This document shows positions 32,601-43,939 of a stretch of 64,000 bases of DNA, piece after piece. The position numbers and the translations under genes were made by a program. Origin of the DNA: Gloeopeniophorella convolvens (taxonomy: Eukaryota; Basidiomycota; Agaricomycetes; Russulales); assembly GCA_022496205.1 (NCBI GenBank), contig WTXD01000003.1, forward strand, positions 310,001-374,000, read 5' to 3'. The stretch's first letter is position 1. Every line of letters starts with the position of its first letter. The notes beneath the pieces are model-generated. The model had not been told where the DNA came from and ran no database searches. It was given only the letters and a program-made list of their open reading frames with translations.

Positions 32601-35600
32601 CGGCGCTCAGCTGCCCGCCCTGGGCGCAGCCGCGCCTGCTACCCGCGCGCGGTGTCGACCGCGCGACAGGTGGCGCACGAGCCGCGCCCACGTCAGAGGC
32701 CCGCTGTGGTGTCCGCCACGCACGCGCTCAGGTGCCCGCCCCGAGATCCGGCAGCAAGGTGCGGCGCGGGCCGGCGGCACGCAGGCCGTGCGCTGCCGCT
32801 GTGCGTGTGTGCGTGTGTGAGGTGTATGGCGGCCTCCTTCGTGATGCCACAGATGCGACGCGGTTCCCATCCGCAAGACAAGAGCTGGGGCCGCCCGGAT
32901 CGCGCAGCCAGTGGCCTGCGAAGCCGCAGAAGCGCAGTGTGCCAGGTGCGTCTGAGTGCGCCATCGCAGATGCGATCTGGGTTCCCGTGCGCTGGGCGCG
33001 CTCTGGCTCCTTGACTTCCGTGGGTATCTCGCCGTTGTTGCGGCGAAACCGCGACGCGTTGCCTAAGGCGGCCTTTATCGTGCTTTCGCATGGAAACAGG
33101 ATGCAGGTGATCGGGTCCGCTTGCTCGTCTTGCCTACCCCAGGCGTTGCCTTGCGCCCGTCATACAAGCTTACCCTTTTGGGGCAGAAGGCACTGTGAAA
33201 AAAAAACACGGTAGGCTTTATGTATGCCAAGCCTCACCCACAGTGGTTCAGGAGACTGACGGTGTCATGGAACAGGTGCCAGGAGCTCCAAGTAGGCGCG
33301 CGCCAGTTCGCTTTGTGCGGGGCTAGATGCTGCTGCTCCCGGAGTGCTGCTGTGCTCTAGGGCTGCGGTGCGCCTTCTAGCAGTACTGATACGCGTGTAA
33401 CTCGTTGGGCACCGTGCCATGCACATGCCGGCGCAAGCTATATTTATGTACCGTCCCGAACGCCGTATGCGCTCTTGAGATGGTGTGGAAGCCCCTGTGC
33501 CCTGCGGCTGGCGCCTTCGCCTGGGGAGTGACGTGTGTTCCCACTGAGAGGCCGCTATTGCGCGCGGGCACAGGGTTCTCCAGCGCGCGGGCTCGCACGT
33601 CTCGGAGAATCCTCGAGGCTTGCGCTGCGCGCCTGCATTGGTGCTCGCGGCGAACAAACGGTACCTTGTGTATGCGCGACACCCGAACCCGACCGGCTTT
33701 CATGAGCGGCTGCTGCGCGCAGACCGGATTTTGCTGGGTGCTCGTCGCCTTACGTGGCAGGCGCGGAGGCGCCGGTCCCCCCGCGTCTTCTTTCCCCACA
33801 CGTCTCGTCTTCTCATTTCTCCTCGAGAGAGAGAGAGAGAAGTGTGGGCACGGTCCTGCCATCCGTGTGCGCGCTATCTGATGGATCAGTCTGAGAACGC
33901 GCACCGAAGTGCGTATGCGCTATCCTTCACAATCTTCATTCACGATGGGGCCAGGGATATGGGACGAACTGGTGATTCTACACGAGTCCAATGTCCACCG
34001 ATGCAGATTGTCAGGTGAAGATCCCTACAGCCCATAGCTGAGTTTCATACAAGCAAGCGAGAGATCGATAGAGGGCTTCGGGCGGCCTTACCTGGCCTCA
34101 TGTACGCGCGTTTGCATCCGCAGCGGCGTGCGTGCACTGCTCAGTGCTGCGGACGTGCGCAAACGAGCGTTCACCCGCCGCCCGAGGAACCCGTGTGACA
34201 TACCCCAGAAAGCGGACGGGGCTCGCCAGCGCACGCGAACGCGGGGGCGCCGCAGCCCAAACCGAGCACAGACCCAGCCAACCAAGCTCCCCTGCGCACG
34301 TTGTGCGTCCGATAAGTATCAAGGTTGTGCAACGACGTCGGGTGACCGGCGCCCTGTGCCTCCTGTCCCGGGTTGTGACAGCCTGGGGGGCGCGTTGGGA
34401 ATTTAATCTCCTGGCAAAACTTCGTGCGTTCCTCTAGATGGCGGCGCGACGATCGAGCCCGGGAGGCGGTGAGGGTCGGGCAAGCTGGGATTTTGGTGTG
34501 CACTACCATATGCGTGTGTGCGTGCGTGCATCGTGTCTCACCGCAAAACAGAACAGGAGTGCGAATACGGGTGCCGCCTTTGGTGGTATGTACCGCGGGC
34601 GCAAGAGTCTGCAGCGCCCGCAGTCTGAGCGCGCGCCCACGCTCGGCTCCGACTGGTGGCAGCACCAAGCCAAGCGGAAACGAATCGAGGCTGGCTCGAG
34701 CCGCAGCCTGCGGACCAGAATTATCCCTGATCGGGGGCTCCGGTCCCGTGGCCGGGTCGGTTCCTGCCGCCGCTCTATGTCCGTGCCAGCCACCGGTCTC
34801 AGACCCACGGCCAGCCCCCCGCTTAGGGCGCGTCGCGCGCCATTGGCGCAGGGGGAACTGGCACCGCGACGAGGGACCCGAGCGCCACCGCCAACAGGGC
34901 TATCAGGGAGGCGCGCGGGTGGCAGGAACGCACCGCGCGCCAAGGCGACTGGCTGCCACCATTGATATTGATCTCCCGATGGGCTCCGTGGGATCTTCGC
35001 GTGTTTGGTGGTGCGGCCGGTGCTATCCCGCATGAGGATTGTTATCCCCACGCTCGGCCCCGACGGCGTTGGCGACGGGTCCCGGTCCCTTGACCAACGA
35101 ACACGACTCCCAAAATAAATTGCTGCTTTGGCAGGGCCCAGAGTTTCTTGCTATTTTCACGCGTCACGGGTGGGTGATCAGAGCGCCCCAGACCCAAGGG
35201 AGCGCGCACAATTGTACTGCGCGCCCGTGGAAAAAAGGAATCCAAGTGTGCACGGCTCAGGTCGGCGGGGCGGTTCAACGTTCACTTGTTCCAGCTGTGT
35301 GGAGCTGATGAATTCTCACCCTCTAACCGCTCATTGACCTCGATCATGCCCGTCGTCTCGATCCCACGGTGACCGGAAAGCTGGGGCTGCTGATGGCAGC
35401 AGCGCCTCTCGGAATGACGAAGATCATGATTGAGACTTTACGCTGACACGCGGATCCAGTCGGTGTTTTCGACTCTGGTTCGTAATTTTTTGTTTGCCGT
35501 GGCTCGTGTGCGTGTGTGACGATATCTCGTCCTACCCCAAACTAGCGCGCGGGCGTGTGATGGCGCCAAACGACGGCGTCCGTGGCAACGTCAGGAGTCG

Positions 35601-36085
35601 CCCGACTTGTTTTCTCGATACAGCTTTCGGAGTTCACACACAGATGGAGGAGAGCAAGTGACAAAGACACGCCACTGTTGATATTACACATTATGGGAGG
35701 CTATGGTACGCAACAGGTATACAGCGTTTAGCGTATCAATGTGTGTGAGGATGGTGATGGTACAATGCAGGGGCAGATGAGGCTAGATGCTCGAGGCGTA
35801 AACAGAAAACGGCGTTGATCGAATGCCGGAAGATGAGCCGAGATGGCAGGCAAGCGTCATTGCGAAGATTATGAAGTCGGGTTGGTCGGTGAATTAATGA
35901 CCGGGGTGGCAGGGACGTGAGATAGGCTGTGTTGAGCAACCGATGAGTGGGTCCCACCCCTAACGCCCCGGAAGTGTGGGTGGGCGGAATGACGGGCAGC
36001 AAGGTGGAGAGGTGCCCAAGTTAGAGGCGGTGGGGAGCGCCGGCCCCATCTCCTGAGAAAGGGAAAGGAGAATTGCAAGAAGGCG
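29657..36085. other. 6.4-kb GC-rich region with no credible gene
   Basis: Many open frames are present on all strands, but none shows a recognisable domain, a plausible amino-acid mix or splice junctions linking exons. The longest (for example 258 codons at 32438-33214, plus) are rich in Arg, Ala, Pro and Cys, as chance frames in GC-rich DNA are. I could not find terminal repeats or transposase motifs. The left end holds the GNAT promoter and the right end the 3' flank of the 36086-37013 gene. It may be old degenerate sequence or non-coding RNA territory. Confidence 0.5.
33825..33841 (+). repeat. Short (GA)n microsatellite
   Basis: An uninterrupted run of eight GA units in the gene-free region. 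Confidence 0.8.
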
Positions 36086-37013
36086 TTACTCAAGCCCGTA
36101 CTCGACGGCGATGCGGCACGCCTCGTTGGCATTTTTGCTGGAAGAAGCATGCTGCCGAAGGCTAAGCGGCGAAGAGAAATCTTCGTCGCACGCGGGACAT
36201 GAGTGTGCGCTCAGTGTCGAGCGGGGCGACTTGCGCGGCGTGTGGGAGGCCTAGCGTGGGACGTGAGACGTGAGCACGATCGAACAGACAAGTATGGAAG
36301 CGATGGGAAAACTCACAAGATCGCTGCTCGTCAAGTCGCCGTCAGATGCCTTACGTTTTTGGGAAGGAGAAGCGGGGCGGGCTGGAATGCCAGTGTCAAA
36401 AGTGGAGACACGGGCCAGGAAGGGCAATCGACGAACCGGAAGCGGAGGAAACATCCTTCGGACAGACTGCATCACGCCATAGACTGACGCGGCGTAGCCG
36501 GATCCGGTACGTGTCGTCTATGGACGGGTCCCGGCTGTCAAACGACGGGGGCACGACGGGCGATCCCCCCTCGTCCGACGAGCAGTACGACGACTGCGGG
36601 TGCTCAGAGCCGCCTGAGAGCGAGGAGGACGACGAGTCGCATGCAGAGCTGTCGGACTCGGAGGAAGAGTAGGAGGAAGAGGAGATGCGTGAGGGGGAGT
36701 ACTTCCGCTGAGGGGGTGGAGGAGAGCACTCGACGAGCTGGATGATCTGGAGGGAGCAGGGTTGGCGGACATAGACGGACTGTGAGAGGTAGTCTTTGGG
36801 GGAGGGGGAGTAGAGGTCGTCTGTGTACATGGCGACGAGCGGGGCGGGGGTTCGGGCGGGGCGGCGGGACGGGGACAGGGACTGGGGCTTTTGAGCATCT
36901 CTGGGCAGTCTTTTAGAGGATGGTGGTGTGTCCGGAAAGGGCTGAACGGAGGGGGCGACGCGCGCCAGATTTCCAGTCAAGATCGGCTGAGATCGCATCT
37001 TGCCTGTTCCCAT
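36086..37013 (-). CDS. Ser-rich protein with a C-terminal zinc-finger-like motif
   Basis: Exons 37013-36437, 36381-36317 and 36250-36086 close in frame to 268 aa. Introns are 55 and 66 nt, the first with a good branch site (TTGAC). The ATG at 37013 (MGTGKMRSQP) or the next Met (MRSQPILTGN) may start translation. The N-terminal 200 residues are Ser/Pro-rich with a long Ser run and an acidic patch, probably disordered. The last 30 residues read SCPACDEDFSSPLSLRQHAS and end KNANEACRIAVEYGLE. The Cys-X2-Cys followed 13 residues later by His, and then a Cys, resembles a degenerate C2H2/C2HC finger. I cannot name the family. A regulatory or nuclear role would be speculation. It lies 224 bp downstream of the MKT1 stop in the same orientation. 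Confidence 0.65.
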
Positions 37014-37236
37014 TTCCAGGCGGGTTCCGATTCAGCGTGAGTAAGCGGACATTTCGCGGCGCGTCCCAGCCCATCCCACCGTTTTTCTCATGCTGCACCG
37101 GATAGTGTCCCAATTATATCCTAGAGCGAGCACGCCTGCCCTACAAGCCAACATGATCGCCACTCCATCATCCCGACTTGAGTCTCGGCGTTTCCTTGGC
37201 CGATTCGTGCGTCCCCTTCCCACATCCACCCTTCCT

Positions 37237-40121
37237 TCACGGTCGCATCGGCCCCAGCCACGCCTCAGCCGCTTCGAACTGGTCGATGAGTTCGGGCAGC
37301 ACCGCTCCCTCCGAATGCAGTTGCCGCATGGCCGTCAGCGCCTGAAAGCGGTCGTTCGCGTGTCAGCATCCCTCCATGCACACACACCCCTCGATCTGCC
37401 CCGCCACTCACCACGTCCCAGAATCGGAACCCGCGTTCCACTTCCAATCGCGGCGACTTGACTCCCGGGAAGGTCTCCTCGCAAATCTCGAGCGCCATCG
37501 CCTTGGCCTCGCGTACGCCCTCTGCATTCGGATCACGCACACGTTGCTGGTTGTTCAGATGTGTCAACGCATCCAGATATACCTTCGCCAGCACACCGAA
37601 CCCGGTGTTGACCTCCATCTGGAAGGGGAGTGACAACGCAATGTCCAAGAGGTCATCTCGGGCCCGGCGCGCATCTGACCTCAGCAGCATGTTGAGCGTC
37701 GTCACTTCAAGAAGCGACCGAAGCGCTCGCGACAGCGATCGGACAAACGAGTTGAAGACCAATAGTTCGCGTGACAGCGGGGCAGACCATGGCGCAGCCT
37801 GTTGTCCGTTCATTCGGTCAGCCATTGGCACCCCGACAATCAGATTTTCACACAGCAGAAATATGCTAACCTTGAAATTTAATGGCACTATGCTCAAAGT
37901 GCGCATGACCAACAACATGCACGCTTTCTCGTCCTCTGCCGGTGCACGTTTCCGCAATCAGCAGCCATCATCAAAGGGTTTGGACGTGGGAATACCCACG
38001 CCCTTCATGAATAAACGTACCTGTTCCAAAGCTTGGCCCCCCGCTGAAGGCCCGCCCAGACCACAAATGGCCGTGCATAACCCCTGCCCTGACTAGCTCA
38101 AGGAACAGGTAGAGAGGGTCCTGGAACTTGTCATTTAGGCGCGCCTGTCGGACTGCCGAGTGCATTGCCCGTGCCAGTGGCGAGTGATCGTGCGTCTTCA
38201 ATAGGAAGCTGTTGTGGGGCGACGATACGGTACCGCGACGCGACGCCAAATACAACACATGTGAAAGAAAAAAAAAGGTTGAAAGTTAGTGTCACGCCTG
38301 CGCATCAATCGGGTGGCAACGCCACAGGCGCCGAGAGTGGCATGCCAGGGAAGATAGAGCGAGGGAGGGCAAATAACGTACCCACGCAGTTCCAGGAAAC
38401 GCCAAATCACGTTCGCAACAATCTCGTCTTTCTTCTCGAGTGTTGCCAAGTTCGTAGCACCGGTCTTGACCCTCGTCCGGGCCGCTTGCTTCTCGGTCGC
38501 GGTGGCGCCCAGACAGAGCGCAAAATCAATCGTCGAAGACTGTCAAAACGGCGTATAATTAGCGATGACACCCCACCCCAGTGGACGTTCTCCACTGACG
38601 TTCTGACCGCGAAGTTCTTCTTCAACAATGGCGTATGGAACATGCCAGCCAGATACGCGCTCAGCGAGCTGCGCGGTCTGCGGAGACGTGTGGAGCACAA
38701 ACTTGTTTGCCGGCGGGCGGGATGCTCGAACCAGAACGCGCCCGACACCTTCCTATTCGACCAGAAACTGTGGGCAACACTGCTGATCAGGGCAAGCGCG
38801 GTAGCGCGTGGGCCTGTCTGGCCCTCCGTGATGACCTCCTTGATAAACCGCCTGTACTCGGTCGTCTCCCCGTTGTCGAGAGGGGGTGCTCAATAATCTG
38901 CCCGCTGGCGAGCCATACGAGAGGCTGCGGGCTCATGAGTCCGCGCGAGAGGTAATAATAGATCTCGTCCGGGAACCGGTGCGTGAAAATCTCATGAAGA
39001 TCGGTTGGGATGTCGGCTGCAGTCGGATGGTGCGGGTGGTGGTTACCGCTGTGTGGTGGGTTGGGAGACGGGAGAGCAAGAGGAAGAGGCTGCACAGTGC
39101 CTTCAGCGGAGAGAATGAGAGAGTATTTGATCATCGAACGCGTGCGCGCGTATGTGTCGGGGTACTGAATGGATTTCACCGCTGGGTGTTCCGCGTAGAC
39201 TGACACTGCCGCGTGTCCAGACTTGTAAAACTTGACCATATCCACAGTTGCCTTGAGAGCCTGCTCGTGGACAGTGGGCGGGAAAGGTTGCGCATAGTCG
39301 AATCCGACTAGGATACCAATGTCAAGAAAATGGTCCTCATTGACTCCCAGGTCGCTGAGAATCGCCTTTTTGGATGTGAACGTGAAAGAGGGCTCGGCGC
39401 CGGTGAGATTCACGGAAGTGATGAGTTTGTCGACGCCAGGATAGAGTAAGGTATCGGTAGGGCCATATACGGCATGGATGTAGGCTTTCTGATGCCGTTG
39501 CAAGTAGATGAGCTTTCGACGCGTCAGACAGCCTGGGTTCAGCATGCCTGACAACGGAACAACAGACATTGGCGTACCTGTGCCCATGCAACGTATGGCG
39601 CGACGAGGAACTCTACGTTGCGGTTGCGAAAAATGCGCAGGACCGAGCGCCAAAGGTCCCAGTGCGCCAGCCCACTCCTCCCCTCGAACAGCTTCGTCGC
39701 AGCCTCTTCCTGGCCCTGTTCGTACTTGCTCCACGCGAGGCTGCGGTCGCGACACGCCTCCTGCTGCTCAATGCCATGTTGCATGTGTCGCCAGCGCTTG
39801 TTTGGGGTGAGGCCAGGGAAAACGAATACTGGCTTGATACGCAATTTTTCGAGCACCCGAAGGTCGCTCTCGATACGTGTGGTTACCGCGAGTGGGAGCC
39901 CACCTGTCGCAGCGAGCAGCGGCTCACGCGACGGTGCAGTGTCGTACAGGGATTGGAGGTAGTAAGCGGCGTCGATCCCGAGACGAGAGTCAGACAATAC
40001 ATTGAGAGGAAGGGTCTGCAGGTGCTTCCTCTCTTGCAAGTACGCTACCAATACGGCTCTTGTCAGATAGCACGAACGAACCAAAATGAAATTACTCACT
40101 TTCGAGGTGTTTGATGGGCAT
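37237..40121 (-). CDS. MKT1: MKT1-like XPG/FEN-fold protein (two frame breaks)
   Basis: Exons are 40121-40100, 40044-39578, 39512-38600, 38539-38382, 38208-38021, 37935-37871, 37798-37412 and 37341-37237, giving about 768 aa once two single-base gaps are allowed for. It starts MPIKHLETYLQERK. The XPG-N/XPG-I nuclease-like part follows (DSRLGIDAAYYLQ, VFVFPGLTPNKRWR, QKAYIHAVYGPTDTLL). The Mkt1-specific C-terminal half has SSTIDFALCLGATATEK, LNDKFQDPLYLFLELVRAGV and SGRAFSGGPSFGT. In yeast Mkt1 acts with Pbp1 in post-transcriptional control of mRNAs. The large exon 3 changes frame near 38877-38890 (a C5 run on the coding strand) and again near 38708-38724 (CCCGCCCGCCGG). In each case one base is missing and conserved protein continues on both sides. 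No intron fits. Confidence 0.9.
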
Positions 40122-41968
40122 CGCGGCGGATGTGAGGTCGTGTGTCTGTGGCGGCGGCGACTCTGCGGTGCGGCCAGCGACCAAAACATGCTTATGTAAT
40201 CCGATTCGCCTTATGTAGGGTTAAATTCAGACGGATCCCGCTCAACGTCCTCGACGTCGGCCACGGCAGGCTCGGGCTCGGGGTGCCCAGTACCCAGTGC
40301 ACGGGTAAGGCCCACATGCCACCGTCAGGTGTGCGTGACCTCCGCTAGGTCTCGCACACTAAGTGCTCCACAGGAGATATCGCCGCGCTGGTCATGAGGG
40401 TTTGCCCAAAGTGCTCAAAGTGACCGCGGCGGGCCTGTGCCTGCTCGCAGAGATCGTGCGGTCGTCGGACATGTCACGGCGTACCACAAGTCTGTACCCC
40501 AAATACTGGCAGCTCAACTCAATATGTGACCGTTGTTCAGGATACTCAAATGATGGATTGAATCGCATGCACTCCGTAGAGCTTCTGGCCTCCCCTGGAC
40601 TGCAGAACGGCGTTATGGGGCGTAACCGCGCGACACGAGGCGTACCGATACCGACCAGCCCCGCTCGTTTAGGTCATCTCCGACGAACCAACTGCTGTTT
40701 GCATGGAAAGATCGTGTTGAATGAGCTGGCTCCCACGCTCGCTCCAGCTTGGCCTCGGGGAACCAGACGAAATTCGATGTCCCGCTGGAATTTTTGCTTC
40801 CGAATCACATAAACGAAGTGTATGCGCACGGTGCTCAGCGTGCCCGAGGAGCTCGCATTCGCTTTGTCCAATTTTTATGTTCATCACCCGGGGCTTGCGG
40901 CTAGCGATTCCTTTCCCAGCGTCTCGAGGATCCATGAAACGCATCAACGCCACGCATCGGCTGCTCAGCTGAGCTCACTTCTCTTTCTCACTGTGCTCGC
41001 ATGGCTGTCGTCAGCATTTACAGAAGGGCTTGCAGCAACGCGCGTTTCACAATCAATTGTATTCTTACACATCTGTTACGGTCCACATGTATCGCCGCCG
41101 GCCAAGCATGGCATTGAGCATGGGACTTCTCGACACATCGGTCGCAGCCCCGAATAAATTTAGATATCGTTGCACGCCGACGCACAAGGTCGCGAGTACG
41201 ATCGCGCGAAGCGCCTCTTGGGGCAGTAAGGAAGCTACTCGAAACTGGTGACGTCCCGGCTTCTCAGTCAACGCAATGTATTGAACCCTGTGAATTCCCT
41301 CAAAAAACCATGGCGTTTTCCTGAAGCGGCATCGAGCACCGGTGTGCGTTCCCACAGCCCTCGCATGTTGTAACTGGCTAGTGCGCAACGCGCCCCAAGC
41401 GACGGGGAAATCAAGTAACTTTACATCTTCCTTCATTCTTCCCTCCCATGGCGCGGGAATTTTGTACCGCAGTGCGGTTAGGGAAGATGCGAACGTCGGC
41501 CTGCCATTGTGTTTGTGGTGCCTCATGCTCCGTCCGGTATAGGAAAAGCCATGCTTATTTCTCGGTATCTGTAGTGGCCCGTGCTCTTGACAGCTGATGT
41601 CACGCAGATAACGTTGCGGCTAGCCCGCGGTCAGCGCGACTGGGTCAGCCGTGCTGGCCCCGCAAGGCACAGCCAAAGAGAGCCTAAAGGCTGCCTATGC
41701 AGCGAGAGCGGAGATACCATCGTGCCCACTCGGAAGTACTCACTTGTTGACCTACCCGGTGGTTCGTCATGATTGCCAGTACAGCTCCGCATGAGAGTCT
41801 CCGGTAGGCGCTCAGCGCAACATAATGTATTGAGAAGTTCGGACCGATCTGTGAAGCGCGCAGATCGCTCAATGCGTACATCCTGGAGAACAGAGGGCAA
41901 CAAAACGTCCGAGAGAGTGCAGGCACTAGAATCGGAACAAATGGGTCCGAGCATTGCTGCTTCTGTCC
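40122..41968. other. Intergenic region
   Basis: About 1.85 kb between MKT1 (start at 40121, minus) and the 3' end of epsilon-COP (minus). Composition is nearer 52-55% GC by eye than the genes. Open frames are short and none looks like protein. I see no transposon ends or RNA gene. Confidence 0.45.
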
Positions 41969-43130
41969 TCAAGCCGCAGTTGGTATAGCCAGGGGAGGGA
42001 CCTTGAACTTGGCAGCTAGGTCGTCGAACTCGCTTGCCTTGGCGTTCACGCCAGTGACCAATGGATGCTCCGGATATGCTGATATGAGTCGGCTGAGAAA
42101 GGCAGGACACCGTGAGCATCGGAGTCGCCAACGAGGCCCAGCTTCGGGCGGAATCATACCACCCACCTCCATGTCTCTTCCGCATCACCCTTTTTAGGAC
42201 CCAAGCCGCCGGCGACGACGCTGGCGGCCAGGGTCTCCGCGTCTTCGTGCCCACCCTGCTGCGCAACAGCCTCCTCGAGGTCGGACTTTGCTTCTTGGAT
42301 CTCCCCACGGAGCAGACGCGTAACGCCGCGTGCGGTGAGAAGGTGGGGAGATGAGAGGGATGGGTTAGCGAGTTGTTCCGTGTAGAATGACTGTGAGTCC
42401 GAGTAGCCATCCTTTCCTGTTACGAGACCGATGGTCGATTCGATTAATTGAAGGAGTAGGTCATCTTCCGCCCAATGCTTCGCGCGCTCGAATTCCTTGC
42501 GTGCAAGGTCCGGGCGATGAATGGAAAGGTAGATCTGGACTGCGACTGCGACACTGGGCGTATGGTACGTGGGACGATGGGAATGCGATGATTGACGATA
42601 TGAAAACGAGGTCAGCTTCTGTTCCGGATGTTCACACACCTCTACGATCACTTACACCTCAAGGTTCTCCGTGGTCGATTCCGCTCCAAGAGTTTCCAAC
42701 GCCTCCTCGACCTCGTTCGCACGGGCGAACGCCGTTCCGGAAACGACGCGCACCCAGCCCTTCTCGCGTTCAGTCGCCTCCACATCATCTCCTTCAATCT
42801 CCACGCATAGATCACGGAGCTCCTCGAGCGCGGCGTCATTCGAGGTGGAGATGTAATTCGCGAGCGATGATACCGCCTTGAGCGCAAAGTTTTCGGTTTC
42901 CTCCGGAATGAGAGACGCAACGGATTCGGCATCGCCAATGGCGATGTGCGCGCGAGCCTTGTAGAACAAGATGGGAACATAGTCTTCAGATGACTGATCA
43001 GGGAGTCCCTGCTCCACAAGGGACTTATATGCACCTTGTCACAAGTTCAGTATGCGGTCTGTGGACCAGAGCCATGATACGCACCTAGGAAAAAGCGTTG
43101 CCTGACATTGTATAGGTCTGTGGACTCCAT
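41969..43130 (-). CDS. SEC28: Coatomer epsilon subunit (epsilon-COP)
   Basis: Exons 43130-43085, 43034-42656, 42553-42167 and 42092-41969 close in frame to 311 aa, the usual size. It starts MESTDLYNVRQRFFLGAYKS. The body is an alpha-helical TPR array, with PILFYKARAHIAIGDAES, VQIYLSIHRPDLARKEFERA, LLQLIESTIGLVTGKDGYSD and SSPHLLTARGVTRLLRGEIQ. It ends RLISAYPEHPLVTGVNAKA and ASEFDDLAAKFKVP, the typical epsilon-COP tail. Epsilon-COP binds alpha-COP in the COPI coat and stabilises it during Golgi-to-ER transport. The start codon lies only 91 bp from the left end of the inverted-repeat element at 43221-43699, so the element sits in its promoter or leader. RAD9 lies divergently beyond the element. 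Confidence 0.95.
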
Positions 43131-43220
43131 TATTGTTAGAGCAGCGAGACGGTAATTACAGAGCGGGCGTGGTTGGCGACCGACGTGTGCGTGACTTCGT
43201 GACTGAAGCTGAAGCGCGAT

Positions 43221-43269
43221 CACTGCGTGCATAGCAGACTTATTCTCACGAAAAAAGGCTTCGAAAAGC
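43221..43269 (+). repeat. Left terminal inverted repeat of the MITE
   Basis: 49 bp starting CACTGCGTGCATAGCAGACT. It pairs with 43651-43699 in reverse complement, with 8 mismatches by hand count, most in the inner half. Confidence 0.85.
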
Positions 43270-43650
43270 TGGATATTTGTTTAACTTACTTGTTATTATT
43301 TAATCTCGAAAAACGAGGATTAGTGAAGTTAACATTCTCTACAAGCTTTTTGATAAGGGGTAAAGTCTGTGCCTGAAGTTAAAGTTTTCTACCAGATTCC
43401 TGAGCCATAAACATCCGGTAAGACATTTCTCGGAAATCTAAACAAAACACTCATTCTGGGTGTCAAAGCGTGAAGAATATGGGTGATTGTTTGACTTTAT
43501 TGCCAACTATGTTTGCATGGGAAGTCGTGAGAGAAGGTTAACTTTATTAGGAAACTTTCTTCCCCTTTAAGAGTGCTTAGAGAGTCATTAAGTTTCTGAT
43601 AACCACTTTTCCGGACGACAAAAAGCGAAAACAAGTTTAACATATATCTC

Positions 43651-43699
43651 GCTTATTCAAGCCTTTTTCCTTCAGGATAAGTCTGCTGTGCACGCAGTG
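43651..43699 (-). repeat. Right terminal inverted repeat of the MITE
   Basis: On the minus strand it starts CACTGCGTGCACAGCAGACT. It is the inverted copy of 43221-43269. Confidence 0.85.
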
Positions 43700-43939
43700 G
43701 ATGTCTCAGCTTGGTCTCAGCACGTGATGTAGCGCGCCCATCTTCTTTCCTTACCGCGACCAGGCGTGCGGCTATGCTCCCTTGATTCGTGTAAGAATCC
43801 GCGCGATACGAGCGCGTTCACTAGGTGCGTAAGACAACTGACGCATTGACCCTCGTTTCTGATGACCCTACTTCTATTAGCTTCAGATCCGGTCTCCAGC
43901 GACCCGCGGCCGCGCCTTCTCGCACGCACGAGTTCCCTG

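Larger units (their letters stand above)
43221..43699. mobile_element. Non-autonomous CACTA-like DNA transposon (MITE)
   Basis: The element is 479 bp. Its ends, 43221-43269 and the reverse complement of 43651-43699, match at 41 of 49 positions by my count, and the outermost 10 bases (CACTGCGTGC) are identical. GAT stands directly on both flanks (43218-43220 and 43700-43702), a 3-bp target duplication. TIRs starting CACT(A/G) with 3-bp duplications are typical of the CACTA/EnSpm superfamily. The interior is strikingly AT-rich against a GC-rich genome and has no open frame of note, so it cannot encode a transposase. It separates the divergent starts of epsilon-COP (91 bp away) and RAD9 (240 bp away). 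Confidence 0.82.

Noticed and set aside
32438..33214. 258-codon plus-strand open frame in the gene-free block
   Set aside because: Low-complexity Arg/Ala/Pro content, no recognisable motif and no splice partners.
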